NCBI GenBank assembly: GCA_040954595.2
Contig: CM082590.2
Span: forward strand, 2,728,001-2,792,000
DNA from: Balanoglossus misakiensis
Taxonomy: Eukaryota > Hemichordata
DNA length: 64,000 nt
Direction of reading: 5' to 3'
A model generated the notes under the pieces. That model had not been told where the DNA came from, did not search any database, and saw only the letters and a list, made by a program, of their open reading frames with translations. Shown here one piece after another: positions 37,424 through 47,418 of the stretch. The position numbers were made by a program, and so were the translations under genes. The first letter of the stretch is position 1. Each line of letters starts with the position of its first letter.

Positions 37424-37533
37424 CAACGCATGTATGTTGAATCCTGGTCTGCAACCACACTGGTAACTGGTTGGTGTGTTGTAACATACTCGTTGGCATG
37501 GTGACCAACCAGCTTGATCGCACTCATTGTCAT
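37424..37533 (-). CDS. Exon 6: calcium-binding EGF domain without the last cysteine
   Basis: Acceptor TTCCCTGCAG, donor GCGTTG/GTGAGT. It encodes D-D-N-E-C start, then SPCQRVC, SYQCGC and RPGFNIHAL, giving five cysteines; the exon stops before the sixth and the next exon offers none. Its phase changes from 1 to 0, matching exon 7. Either the domain is truncated or an exon carrying the end was lost. Confidence 0.75.
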
Positions 37534-39401
37534 CTGCAGGGAAAACACAAATATCATAAAATGTATTAGAATGAATACATGTGAATTACAGTTGTCTTTG
37601 AGTGCACATTTGAAAATATACGACAAGAGAGCAAAATTGTGTGAAACTTAATAAATATCATCTGGCATACAACTTGGTCATATCATATGTTTATCTGTAC
37701 CAGTACTGAATACTGATAAACAAACAATGTAGTAACCAAATAACATTTAACAAGGTAGTGTTTGAAAGCCAAAAATATCATGCATAAGACAACAAACTCA
37801 TTGTTTTGGCTCCGAAGTGTAAACAGAGGAGTCTGTCAAGTTGGGTATGAGCTACTACTTCCGTCTGTCAAACTACTTCCGTCCGTCAAGAATTCATACC
37901 ATTTTCTAGTAGGGGTGTGTAGCTTTATGTTTTTGGCGGTGGTGTGTAGCTTTGAGGTGTTGAGGAAGAATTGGAACAGTGACAGAAATCGGAACGGATT
38001 AGCCAGCAGTGTTTTCACTACCCGCGAGAAAACAGTTGTGTTTGGCGAGACGATTTTCATACAAATTGGTCAAACTTGTGAAGAACTGCTATCTAACATC
38101 GTCATTTGTTTTGCCATGATCAACTTGCCACGATCAGTGCACTACAATGCGTGAAATTGGACCGCTGTTCTGTTCATTGATCATCACCCCCCCCCCCCCC
38201 CCCCCCCCCCCCGTATCATGAACATTGTAAGGCAATACATTGAATTCAGCTCTTCCAGCTAGTGGCCGCACTCGCTTGATTTCCTGTGTGTGTCTCTGGG
38301 GACACAAATAATGCATATGCGTCTTTTTCTAATTTGCATATTTTGAATTGGTTAGGTGTGCCTTGACTTGAACGCGTCAAGCGTACAGGTTGTTATGGAA
38401 GTTTCTTTTTAGAACGACTAGTGTTAGTCTGTGGGCCCAACCAGCAAAAATAAGTTCTAGAAATGTCATTATGTTGTATAAGAGTTTTGTTCTACATGAA
38501 ATTAGCTGGAAATGACAGGTGGGAAACTATTGATGTGAAATCAGGTCACTTCTACCGAAAATGATGGACCAGAGAGCAATGACTTTTTAAAATTATTTCA
38601 TATACTATGTTCACAACTGCTATGCTCCCATAAACTGGGGAAACTAAATGATTGAACTTTCTGTTTGAACAATTCATGTATTTTTTTGCTAACACCTACA
38701 CTACTATAGTCAGCACATGACATTACCTATATACTTGAAAATGGAGAACTTTTTATCAAAACACTTAAGCTGATCTTGAATGCTGTCTGATATTTTTTTT
38801 CAAAATATATTTCTTTCACGTTTAGACTAGTGCTTCTACTTGCACTGTTTTTTTTTCAAAACACATTTCTCATAGCTTGCACTGGTGCAATTTGATACGA
38901 CAATACACAATGAATTCCATCAGTATAACATAAGATACAAAATCTGAGAGGGAAATGACAGAATATATTTGTGTGAGGCGAGTTGTGTGTGCGGGCCATT
39001 TTAAGACTAAATTTAAAACAGTTATTAGAGCCATTGACAAGTGGTTTTTCCCTCTGCCAAGCACCCACCTTATCAAGCTTCATTCAATATTACATGAGCA
39101 AAACAGTTCAGCATTTCACCTTGGTGTTTGCAAATTGTTCCTTTCACCCATATACCAAACCACTGTTCTCCAAACATGCTGCTCATCAGCCACTACACAC
39201 TGAGAGAGCACCAGGTGTCCTTGACGCTATTTTTTTAAATTTCTAACTATGGAAAGTGCCTGATAACTTTTAATTATTTTCTGTTTTAACATGGTGACTG
39301 ACTGTAAAGTCTGTCACTTACAACTTCTGTAAGCGCCCTTTTGAAGCAGGAGATGCAAATCCATTGTTGACCTATCCCCACCCCACTCAAAAAAAACTTA
39401 C
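37534..39401. other. Intron; poly(C) run; no exon seen
   Basis: An open frame at 37762-38154 (plus) contains a direct repeat (TCAAACTACTTCCGTC / TCAAGAATTC) and has no recognisable domain. Nothing else is evident apart from the poly(C) run. Confidence 0.5.
38187..38212 (+). repeat. Poly(C) run, 26 bases
   Basis: Twenty-six consecutive C residues; the length is unlikely to be exact. On the minus strand it is poly(G). Confidence 0.92.
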
Positions 39402-39521
39402 CTAAACAATTGACATGCTCTGCACTCAGAGAGAAACCATCATCACCACAACTACAGCTGAATCCACCCTCTGCATTGAGAAAACCTCCAGCACAAACAG
39501 AATCTGAACACTCATTCACAT
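39402..39521 (-). CDS. Exon 5: calcium-binding EGF domain lacking one cysteine
   Basis: Phase 1-1 exon, acceptor CTATTTTCAG, donor TTTAG/GTAAGT. It starts with the canonical D-V-N-E-C and ends HVNCL. Cysteines C1, C2, C4, C5 and C6 are present, but the segment normally reading C-x-x-G-x-C-x-N is CAGGFLN, so the third cysteine is missing as though its codon had been deleted. No stop codon. The fold would lose the C1-C3 disulfide. Confidence 0.8.
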
Positions 39522-39842
39522 CTGAAAATAGAGAGAAAAAAACATCCGTTGTAATTATTCAAGTCAATACCAATCCTCCCTTCCTTTAAAAATTTCCATA
39601 AAGTGAACAAATTCACATGGCTTTGAAATTAGTATTAACAGTGATATTTATAATATTTCTAACAGGCCTGACTTTTCTAAACTTTGAGTTTCTTTGTGGA
39701 TTTGTAGAAATGATCTACAAACTGAGCTGTCAGGTCATAACTGTTTGTGCTTTGGCATGTACACATATCCCAGTATGCCCTACATGGTTGGCAGTGAAAT
39801 TGATAAAATCTTCACCTAAGATTTCAAACTCGTAGATCTTAA

Positions 39843-40241
39843 TAGATTCTCACACGCCTGGCATGCTGAGAGTGTGGGATCAGAGTGTGAGAACAAATCA
39901 ATCCCACACACTCACTGAATCGAAAGCTGTATATGACGCGAGCGCCGATTGGATGACAAAGCGTTTTTTAATAACGTGCGCTAAATGTTATCCAATGACA
40001 CGATAAAGAAACTACATGCCAGATGACAATTCAAGAGTCATTTATTCAATGTTTTAAGACGAATTTAGCTAATTTGTGCCCGTGTGAGAAATATAATCTC
40101 ATACACAAAGGACCTATGATCATATTTCCCACACTCGTCAGGGATATTTTGTCCCACACTCGCCTGCGGCTTGTGTGGGACAGAAAATCCCCAACTCATG
40201 TCAGAATTATGACCCCTAGTCCTTGGGAGTGTGAGATTCTA
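39843..40241. mobile_element. TTAA-type MITE, 399 bp
   Basis: Flanked by TTAA at 39839-39842 and 40242-40245. Inverted ends TAGATTCTCACAC and GTGTGAGATTCTA. The interior has several more inverted CCCACACTC / GAGTGTGGG blocks. TTAA duplication is typical of piggyBac and Kolobok families; no transposase is present, so the source family is unknown. Confidence 0.85.
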
Positions 40242-40390
40242 TTAATCTCACAACCTTAGGACCTGGGATAAGATTTCTCAGATGAGTTGGTGATATTTTG
40301 GCTTGTGTTAGTCAACATATACCTGATAAGTGTAAAAAATTGCGTCAAGGACACAGTGGTCCCATTCAGTCTACACGGAGTACATATACA

Positions 40391-40426
40391 CAGTCAGATC
40401 GCACGGTGCTCATTTGCATATGAAAG
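40391..40426 (+). repeat. Left terminal inverted repeat of the large transposon
   Basis: CAGTCAGATCGCACGGT followed by GCTCATTTGCATATG. Seventeen bases match the right end perfectly and about thirty match with three or four differences. Confidence 0.88.
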
Positions 40427-41000
40427 TTCATCAAGCGAGCGACCGTTAACTTTCAAACAGACGGCAATAGGCCAGTTTTCAAGGTGATTTTCAACTTGAT
40501 TTTTACGCTCTGTTGTGCAATAAAATACCATGTTAGCTGGATAAATTACGAAAGTGATTCCCATTTTTCACTGCATACGTAAATTTTATGAAAATCTGTG
40601 GTAATAGTAAAAGTTTTTAACGTGTTTTCGGTGGTATGTTGGTGACCCCGAAAGAGACGTCCACAAACGTGTCACAAATCATTTGAAAACGACCTCAGAA
40701 AGTAACCAAACTTTCCTGATAGAGAGGTCTAATATCGGTCCCAACATCCGTGAAAAGAAATTAATTTGAAATGCTTGCGTAACAGGAAGTGTTGCATTGA
40801 TCGTGAAACGATAAGTTTACCATGGGGAAACAGCCTTTGAAAGGCAATTCTTAAGTAAAACAGTTACTGGATAATGGATAACACCCTAAGGTAACATATT
40901 AGCCAAGTTTTAACTTAATTACTGGCCTGATTTCGACACAACATCGATCAATCGCCTACAAATGTAGGTCCCATATGGACAGAATGCCAGGTTTACCATA
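40427..41000. other. Subterminal noncoding part of the transposon
   Basis: No open frame with a recognisable product and no tandem repeat. It lies between the left inverted repeat and the LINE fragment and may include the 3' end of the transposon transcript. Confidence 0.5.
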
Positions 41001-42050
41001 CATGACTACGTACGTGTGAGGAGCTCAGCTGGTGTATTTTTTTTTCTCCGTATCATGGCCTGGGATATAAGTAGATGTTTCGAATATGCAAAATGCCAAC
41101 TGTAACTTCGAAACCATTTCCCTTTATTCGCTGATGATATGTGCAATAAATATTTGTGTCTGAAGGCAAGCAATTTTGTTTTGACTTTTGTTGTCATCAT
41201 TGCATTGGGCTGAACATGACAGAGTTTGAGCTGATCAGCTGACTTCAAGTTTCGATTTGGAACATATAATTTGATCATATCAGACAGATATGATGGTCCA
41301 AGTCTATGAATGAATTCAAAAATAAGAAATAACATCTTGAAAACAATACGATCAGACACAGGTAACCAATGCAACTGAAATTGCATTGATGTAAAAGGTG
41401 ATTTTGGAACTAGCAGCAATATTTTGAACTTGAATACGACTGATCTCGTACTTAGGGAGCCCAAATAAAAGTGAATTACACAAATCTATTCGAAATGCAA
41501 CAAAAGCAGGAACTTTATTGCTCTGTGGCGGCTTGAGATAAATATTTACAGACAAGTGCAATATGCTGCAAATGAAAAAGCGACTGAATGGCAGATCTGT
41601 GCAATCATTGTCAGAAAATGAACTGGTTTCAGAGCATCACATGAATTTCTGTAATCCCTCTGGCAGATAGATTACCCGAAGTAGCAGAAAAAATAACAAA
41701 TTCAGTCTTATCGTTATTTAAACACAAGACATTTTCAGACATCCAGTACCGCATAAAGCATTCTGGGAGCATTCTCGTTGGTAAAAGACAATGAAGAGCC
41801 ATCTGCATAAAAGCTATATACAGGCATCCATGACTAGAAACTAATTTCCCTAATGGAGAAGTGTACATATTAAAAAGTAGAGGACAAAGAAGTGATCCTT
41901 GTGTTACCGCAGTGTCAAGCGGATAAAATGGTGATTGTTTGGAACACGGTTATAGTAACCATGTCTGAAATTAACACATACACACTGGGTGCGATTGAAA
42001 AGGTATGACTGAAACCACAACAGGGCTGCAACCCCCAAAAGACCAAATCA
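41000..42050 (-). mobile_element. CR1/L2-like LINE fragment (reverse transcriptase C-terminal half)
   Basis: Several frames on the minus strand give consecutive pieces of a non-LTR reverse transcriptase. Near 42000 is WFQSYLFNRTQ, near 41900 VTQGSLLCPLLFNMYTSPLG (motif before the catalytic YADD), near 41690 NDKTEFVIF, and at 41390-41230 HWLPVSDRIVFKMLF and GPSYLSDMI, a C-terminal signature of CR1/L2-type LINEs. The YADD site is not preserved in the frame (FMQMA occupies that place), and frameshifts are frequent. It is an old, 5'-truncated copy, sitting just beyond the CXC-coding end of the transposon. Confidence 0.82.
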
Positions 42051-42067
42051 ATTTCTTTGATGATTCA

Positions 42068-42945
42068 TTAAATGTCATCACAGTCACCATCATTGGAATC
42101 ACAATCACCATTCTTTGAATTATCAGTTTGTTTTTCTTCCGTCCAGTTATATTCATCAGTCAGTTCGTTAAAGTCAGAATCAGTCTCGTAAATATTTCCC
42201 TCTTCTTCTCTTAAAATGTCAAATTCATGTGACTCCTGTAAAATTGCATCAATGCTATTTTCCATATTATGATGTTCAGTATCAGTGATTGGTGATGGTG
42301 ATTCTAATAGTGGTGACTTATCTGTATATTTTGGGCATACCCCATACTTTTTCGATGTGGTACAGAATCCAGGATTCCCATTATGTGGATTACTGCAGTC
42401 ATTACATCGACACGCAGGGCCACAACCATTGTGGGTCTTATAACATTTACAACATCTGCTATTACAAGTTGGCATCTTTTTGCAGCCACACCCTTTTGTT
42501 AGCAACTCCAAATTATTTTTCACTTTTTCTAAATTGGCATCACTGTCCTAAATAATATCAAGTTCGCCGTTGCTTAGTCTGTATCCATAATTATTGAATA
42601 AGGGAAACGTAACATGGCACTGATCGGCCTGGGACCATAACTGAGAGACCCAGCATGATCTTTTCCAGTGCAGTTGTAGGGCTTCAAAGGAAGGGATACA
42701 TTCTTCCTCATACTGGATACGTGGGCAAATTGTTTCTCGTATATATGTAAGCCATTTGATGTGGTTATCTTTAAGACTGTTAGTGACACTGGCTACTTGT
42801 CGATAAAGTTCAAAAGGATGAGATGCATCAAATGCTTGGAAATGTTTCTTAACATAAACACTACCTTTTAAACGTATGAAAGCGAAAATTCCATTCCCTA
42901 CACTGTCTACTGTTGTGTCTATCAGTGTTCCAGGTATAAGGGTGC
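42068..42945 (-). pseudogene. Transposon ORF2 C-terminal half with Tesmin/TSO1-like CXC domain
   Basis: One frame runs from about 42945 to 42068, broken only by a TAG at 42550-42548. It lacks an early ATG. The first part (RLKGSVYVKKHFQAFDASHP, then KWLTYIRETICPRIQYEE and WVSQLWSQ) corresponds to the region that follows the XPG-like domain in related transposon proteins. The second part holds a cysteine-rich block KGCGCKKMPTCNSRCCKC ending CGPACRCNDCSN, the spacing of a CXC (CRC) zinc-binding domain, known to bind DNA in TSO1/tesmin proteins. The C-terminus is acidic (many D, E, N). A frameshift near 42945 separates it from the nuclease part. The LINE fragment begins just after it. Confidence 0.75.
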
Positions 42946-42951
42946 CACTAG

Positions 42952-43500
42952 TTATAAATTCAGAGTATTGAAAAAATGTCTTGTAGAAAGATTTCCTTCC
43001 GATGCCTGCAAAGTATAGTCACAACCTGTGCATATGAACAGTGTTTGAAATATTTTGCCTAAATATTGGAGGGGAATATGTTGCAAATCAGGGTCTAAAT
43101 TTAAATCTGATTTGAATTGATTCATGTCTAAATAAGTGAGATTGGATAAATCATTATCAAGTTGTACAAATATCTCCTTTTGAACATGTTGATATAGTAC
43201 TGGGAGGAGAACATGATAAGTATCGATATCAGGGGAGTAAATAACACCTTTCTTGTAAGAGGACTGAACTGCATGAAGGATGCATCTACTGTCAGTTTCT
43301 TCATGACAACTTTTGGCTTCCCACTCAGACACAATTCCATTACTACCAACGAAAAGACTCTTGTCCCTATTTTCCCCATCAAAGCCACCTGCTGTAATGA
43401 GGACCTGATCACCTTGCAGAGTCGGCACAATTATTTTTAAAGATGTGGCTGACAAGAAGTTCACTAGTTTTCTCTTGTTTGGCTTACAATTGATGTATGT
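42952..43500 (-). pseudogene. Transposon XPG/FEN1-like nuclease domain
   Basis: The open frame continues upstream of its first ATG (43464) to about 43500 (KPNKRKLVNFLSA). It shows the acidic CHEETDSR motif, YSPDIDTYHVLLPVLYQ and FICTGCDYT. GCDY/GxDY and clustered acidic residues are hallmarks of the XPG/FEN1 PIN-like nuclease fold (established), where they bind catalytic metal ions. In related elements this domain precedes a CXC domain, as here. The frame ends at a TAA (42951-42949), after which a frameshift leads into the next segment. It probably acts on DNA ends or flaps during transposition, but that role is inference. Confidence 0.75.
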
Positions 43501-43539
43501 TTTGAGCTAATATTATTGATTACCTATTTTTTATGCATT

Positions 43540-44160
43540 TTTTTGTATTTTTCCATGTTATTAGTAAAAAGTCTTCATTTCTGAAAGTGATGGGCTTACT
43601 TCTTTGAAATTTAGCATGAAGCTTCCTAATGGTTGTCTGAGTAACCATAGTTTTGTTCAAATTGTTGCAAAATTTGCATATTTATAATTTTGAGCAATAT
43701 TTGCCATTTTTGGTCAATTTATTTTTCTTTAAAACCGCATGCCAGATTGCTTTGCAATTTGGTAGGCATGTTCGTAGGTGTAAGTCAAGTAATATGTTGT
43801 AAAAAATGTGATATTTTCATAAATGTGTTATCGGGGAAACTTTTGCAATTTTTGTCAAAAATTGTTTTCCTGAAACTGTTTGTCATATTGCATAGAACTT
43901 TGGCAGCATGTTCCTTGTAGTGATTGAGGTAAGGTATTGTACAATTTTGTGTTTTTGCCACTTTTGAACAAATATCTTTTGTGAAACTGCTTGTTGATTG
44001 CTTTGAAATTTGTTTTTTCTCTGATTGCTTTGAAATTTGGGATATAATTTCATAACACATACATGTATATGTGCAACTTTTATTCAATTCTGATATCAGA
44101 AATATTCAATATTTAGCGAGTTTTTATGAAAGTTTCTTTGTTTTTGGTTAGCAAATCTTC
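43540..44160 (-). repeat. Degenerate TTTGACCAAAAA tandem repeat inside the transposon
   Basis: On the minus strand the same ordered motifs as at 28740-30245 are seen (ATTGACCAAAAATGGCAAA, AATATGCAAATTTTGC, CAAATTTCAAAGCAATC). About four units lie between the transposase and nuclease coding parts, so they were inserted there or lie in an intron. Confidence 0.72.
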
Positions 44161-44304
44161 TCCTTAACCAATTATCCAGTTGTTTTGAAAGTTACTGTTT
44201 ACAAGGAGTCGTTACCCCCAACTTAGACATGTTTACATAACTTCAATAAGCCAGCTGTCAGAGAGACCATGGGCTATTAAATTTTTAATTACCAGTGGCA
44301 GGTC

Positions 44305-44345
44305 AGTGTGTGTGTGTGTGTGTGTGTGTGTCTGTCTGTCTGTCT
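44305..44345 (+). repeat. (GT)n(CTGT)n microsatellite
   Basis: About 12 GT units followed by four or five CTGT units. Confidence 0.93.
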
Positions 44346-44482
44346 GTTCCAGGGCTGACTGAAAGAAGTTGCTTCTCATATGTGTTTGTACAGACAATTT
44401 TTGGTCAATTTTTGGGCATGTTCCTTGTTAATGTTTTTACATTCCATATTTCTATATCGTAAGATCATATCTGCTTGCAATG

Positions 44483-45196
44483 TCACCTGTAATTTTTATT
44501 CTGGTGTGTCACTGTTTCTACATAATCCTCAAATGGGACCACAGTGTCCTTGACGCTATTTTTCGCTGTGTCATCTGAAAATATATTAGTTAGCTCCCTG
44601 GCGGTATTAAGTGGTGAAAATACATCAGCACCTTCAAGACAATTGATATACAACCTGCAGTTTGACTCATTTATTTTATGTACGCTAACTGAATTATGGG
44701 TTTCATTTTGGAAAGGAAATAACTGATCTTTTAGATTCTTGGCAGCCATAGCTCTATAGGGTAAATAAATTGCTATTCTCTCCATTAACCCACCTGTAGA
44801 AGTATGCAATGCAGCTTTAACATCTTTATTGACACACATTTCATGGGCTTCATCTAGTGCTACATTAACCCAAGTTGAGCCTGACAAATTGCAAACAAAA
44901 CCACCTGCTTTGAAATGTAACAACAGAGAGTTTGGCATCTTCAGAAGGTCAGCGAGATGTCTGGGAATTAACCTCAAGTACAGGGATCGGTCATATGCAT
45001 GGAACAGTGGGTTCATTTGTTTCAAAGCCAATATTCGAAGGTTCCAATTTCCTGACCTTATTGCAATGTACAAAGACATGTATGCAAACAAATCTTCCTC
45101 TATAAATCTAACCCAAAATTTGAAAGTTTTGTCTGTATTTGCCCTTCTGCACAGTACGTGAAATATCCCATGATTCATTCTGATTTGTACAATCAT
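44483..45196 (-). pseudogene. Transposase C-terminal part (DUF6589-type)
   Basis: A 237-codon frame without stops. It contains SGNWNLRILALKQMNPLF, YDRSLYLRLIPRHLADLL, GGFVCNLSGSTWVNVALDEA followed by HEMCVNKDVKAAL, and YLPYRAMAAKNLKDQLFP. These blocks and their order are those of the C-terminal region of DUF6589 proteins. The Glu of DEAHE is a candidate third acidic catalytic residue. The tail (NSVKDTVVPFEDY) coincides with a short repeat found twice more nearby and may be foreign. About 560 bp upstream (45197-45756) is non-coding and could be an intron or an insertion. Confidence 0.78.
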
Positions 45197-45756
45197 TTAC
45201 TCAGTCAAACCAGGCAAAGTTAACATGTGTAGAGAGAATTGTACACCACTAATATAAATTTTGAGATCTTACTTTTAAGGTGAATCTTATTGTCAATTAC
45301 CATTTCAAATGATTTAGAAAATTATGCATTATTGAAAGAGGAGATACAAATTTTATAAAATAAGCAATTGCATAGCCAGCCGATACAAAAAAGTTTGGAG
45401 TAAAACAGGGACACTTGAAACACTTGTTTAATCAAACAAAAAGATATTGATTTTTTCTATTGACAGAACAATGGAAATTTACATGTTAACTTTCAACAGA
45501 GACTGGCCACCTCAGTTAGTCATTGCTTGTTTCCCCTAAAGTGTGACATTTGCAGTACATTGATACTTTGATTTCTATGGCTTTTAAATTTTGATTTTGA
45601 AATTTACATTCTAATTCCTCAACGTACTTTTCCTAGATAAAAATAAATAGATTTATATGTACTTCATATCATTGTTAGTATCTAAAACAGAAAAAGTTAT
45701 TAAATGGGCAACCTTCGATGATACAAATAACGGAGACTTGTGGGTAAAATATCGTA

Positions 45757-46095
45757 CTATGTTCTGTCACAAAAAATCTGAAATTCCTCTTGCAAGCCAG
45801 TAAGTTGAGCCTTAAGGTCACCATTAATTTTGTCAATATGATCAGCTTTATCTTCAGTACATTCCAAACATTTTGTGACAGCTTCTAGTAAACATTTTTG
45901 GACTGTTTCTGTATCTAAGGGACAGTGCTGGGTATTATGGGTTTCACCCCTCTGATTCAAAAAGGAATTGACAAGACATCTAAACATACGTTCCCAAATT
46001 TGTGTTGGGAAGCGATGAGTTAGCTTGAAATTTGTACACTGAACTAGGGTTTCCGAAGTTCCCCCTTTATGATTGAACCCTGCCAGATGTTTTAA
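45757..46095 (-). pseudogene. Transposase segment after the TTAA insertion
   Basis: Reading continues from the preceding segment through the TTAA: DADL/KHLAGF, then GTSETLVQCTNFKLTHRF and PTQIWERMFRCLVN. The Cys-Thr-Asn-Phe and Lys-x-Thr-His block is the expected continuation of the DUF6589 core. It ends CDRT and a stop at the non-coding interval. The TTAA supplies two codons' worth of sequence without breaking the frame. Confidence 0.75.
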
Positions 46096-46891
46096 GATGG
46101 GTCCCTAGGATCTTTTTGCTCGTTGCTATGGGCCTTTATAGGACATTACACCCCGATTTGGACTAAGCCGTTTTCAGAGTCTAACAAGGGGCTGGTAACT
46201 AGTTGAAAATCTGCACGATTGTGAGCGCGCGCCCCCTGACGCCATTGATATGCAAATTAGCTAGGTCAAATTTCAAAAGCCTAAGGCTTTTTATTCCGTG
46301 ACCTCAAAAACGAACTTGATATGTATTCATTAGTTGCTTGAACCAGGGAAGATCGTGACGGATTTTGTTTTCGAATATTATCGTTGTATCCTACGATTTC
46401 AGCATACCCGTACCACATCTGAAAAAGTCATCGATTTTGGGTGTTTTTGGACGCACTCTTCCACCGGTATCGCTTCTTAGCACGACGAAAACAGAAAAAA
46501 ACGATCCGTCACACTGTGCGGAAGTACGTTCTCAACAAGCAGGTCAAATTTGACTGGCGTACGTGGCCTATGAAAAAAGCCTTAGGGATTTTCGTGAACG
46601 GTACAAAATCTCTGTGTACAAAACATTGGATTTTTAGCGTTCGATCCAGTTACTGTGGTTACAGGACGCGCACGCTATCGCTGACCGCTGCTTTGCCGTA
46701 TTAGCGTGGCGGCCTATGGCCGGGCGGTAGCTGCCGTAAACATACTCGTACATGGGGTGTGCACACAATCGTGCAGATTTTCAACTAGTTACCAGCCCCT
46801 TGTTAGACTCTGAAAACGGCTTAGTCCAAATCAGGGTGTAATGTCCTATAAAGGCCCATAGCAACGAGCAAAAAGATCCCAGGGACCCATC
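46096..46891. mobile_element. TTAA-type foldback MITE, 796 bp
   Basis: TTAA at 46092-46095 and 46892-46895. Inverted arms of about 110 bp start GATGGGTCCCTAGGATC and end with its complement; they include GCTCGTTGCTATGGGCC and ACTAGTTACCAGCCCC. The interior (46210-46770) has no credible gene although a frame of 87 codons is open. Inserted in the transposase coding sequence of the larger element. Confidence 0.9.
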
Positions 46892-46895
46892 TTAA

Positions 46896-47404
46896 GTCAG
46901 CATCCCAGAATATTTTCATGATGACTGGTTGGTAATTTTTTAGAGTATGCCAGTCTCCGATAAAAGGCTGCAACCAGTCTAAATCTGCACCATACATGTC
47001 TTTTAACTTTATCAGGTGATGGAAAGTTTTCCCATCACCAACCACAACCAGGTATTTTATTCTTACACCAACTCTGAATGTAACATATACAGCTTATTGA
47101 TAATGTTATGGACAGTTTCAATAGAGTCTGCGTGTTCACTTGATATGCCCAAATAAATGACATTTGAGCATTCACTGTCATTACTGTTAGCAGTTGTTGC
47201 TAATGTTGATTTAAAATCCCCAAATACTGTTTCTATATCAGCTCTGTGCATTGTATTTTTTGTAGAGCAAAAATGAATGCGTCAGAAAACAGTTCTGACC
47301 AAGCAATGGCTTCTTCTTGTTTAATGTCAAAATCTGACAGCGAAATTGATGACTGTGGTTGATGTTGTCTCAGTAGAGGTGGTTTAATTAAATACTACAT
47401 CATC
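46896..47404 (-). pseudogene. Transposase catalytic core segment (DUF6589-type)
   Basis: It lies between the LINE and the TTAA MITE. After a TAA (47386-47384) and a frameshift, peptides such as ISLSDFDIKQEEAIAWS and SNVIYLGISSEHADS are seen, then VVGDGKTFHHLIKLKDMYG and PFIGDWHTLKNYQPVIMK up to WDADL. GDG-x-T and GDWH-x-x-KN are the signature blocks of DUF6589 proteins; their aspartates are candidates for the first two catalytic acidic residues of a DD(E) transposase (inference). At least one further frameshift lies near 47060. Confidence 0.78.
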
Positions 47405-47418
47405 ATGAACAGTATCAT
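47405..47418 (+). repeat. Left target-site duplication of the L1/Tx1-like LINE
   Basis: ATGAACAGTATCAT, 14 bp, identical to 49138-49151. Confidence 0.95.

Noticed and set aside
39617-39835. 72-codon plus-strand frame as a small membrane protein
   Set aside because: Hydrophobicity results from T-rich intron sequence; no start context, splice or homology support.
46441-46704. 87-codon frame within the TTAA MITE as a transposase
   Set aside because: No motif, and the element is nonautonomous in size and structure.
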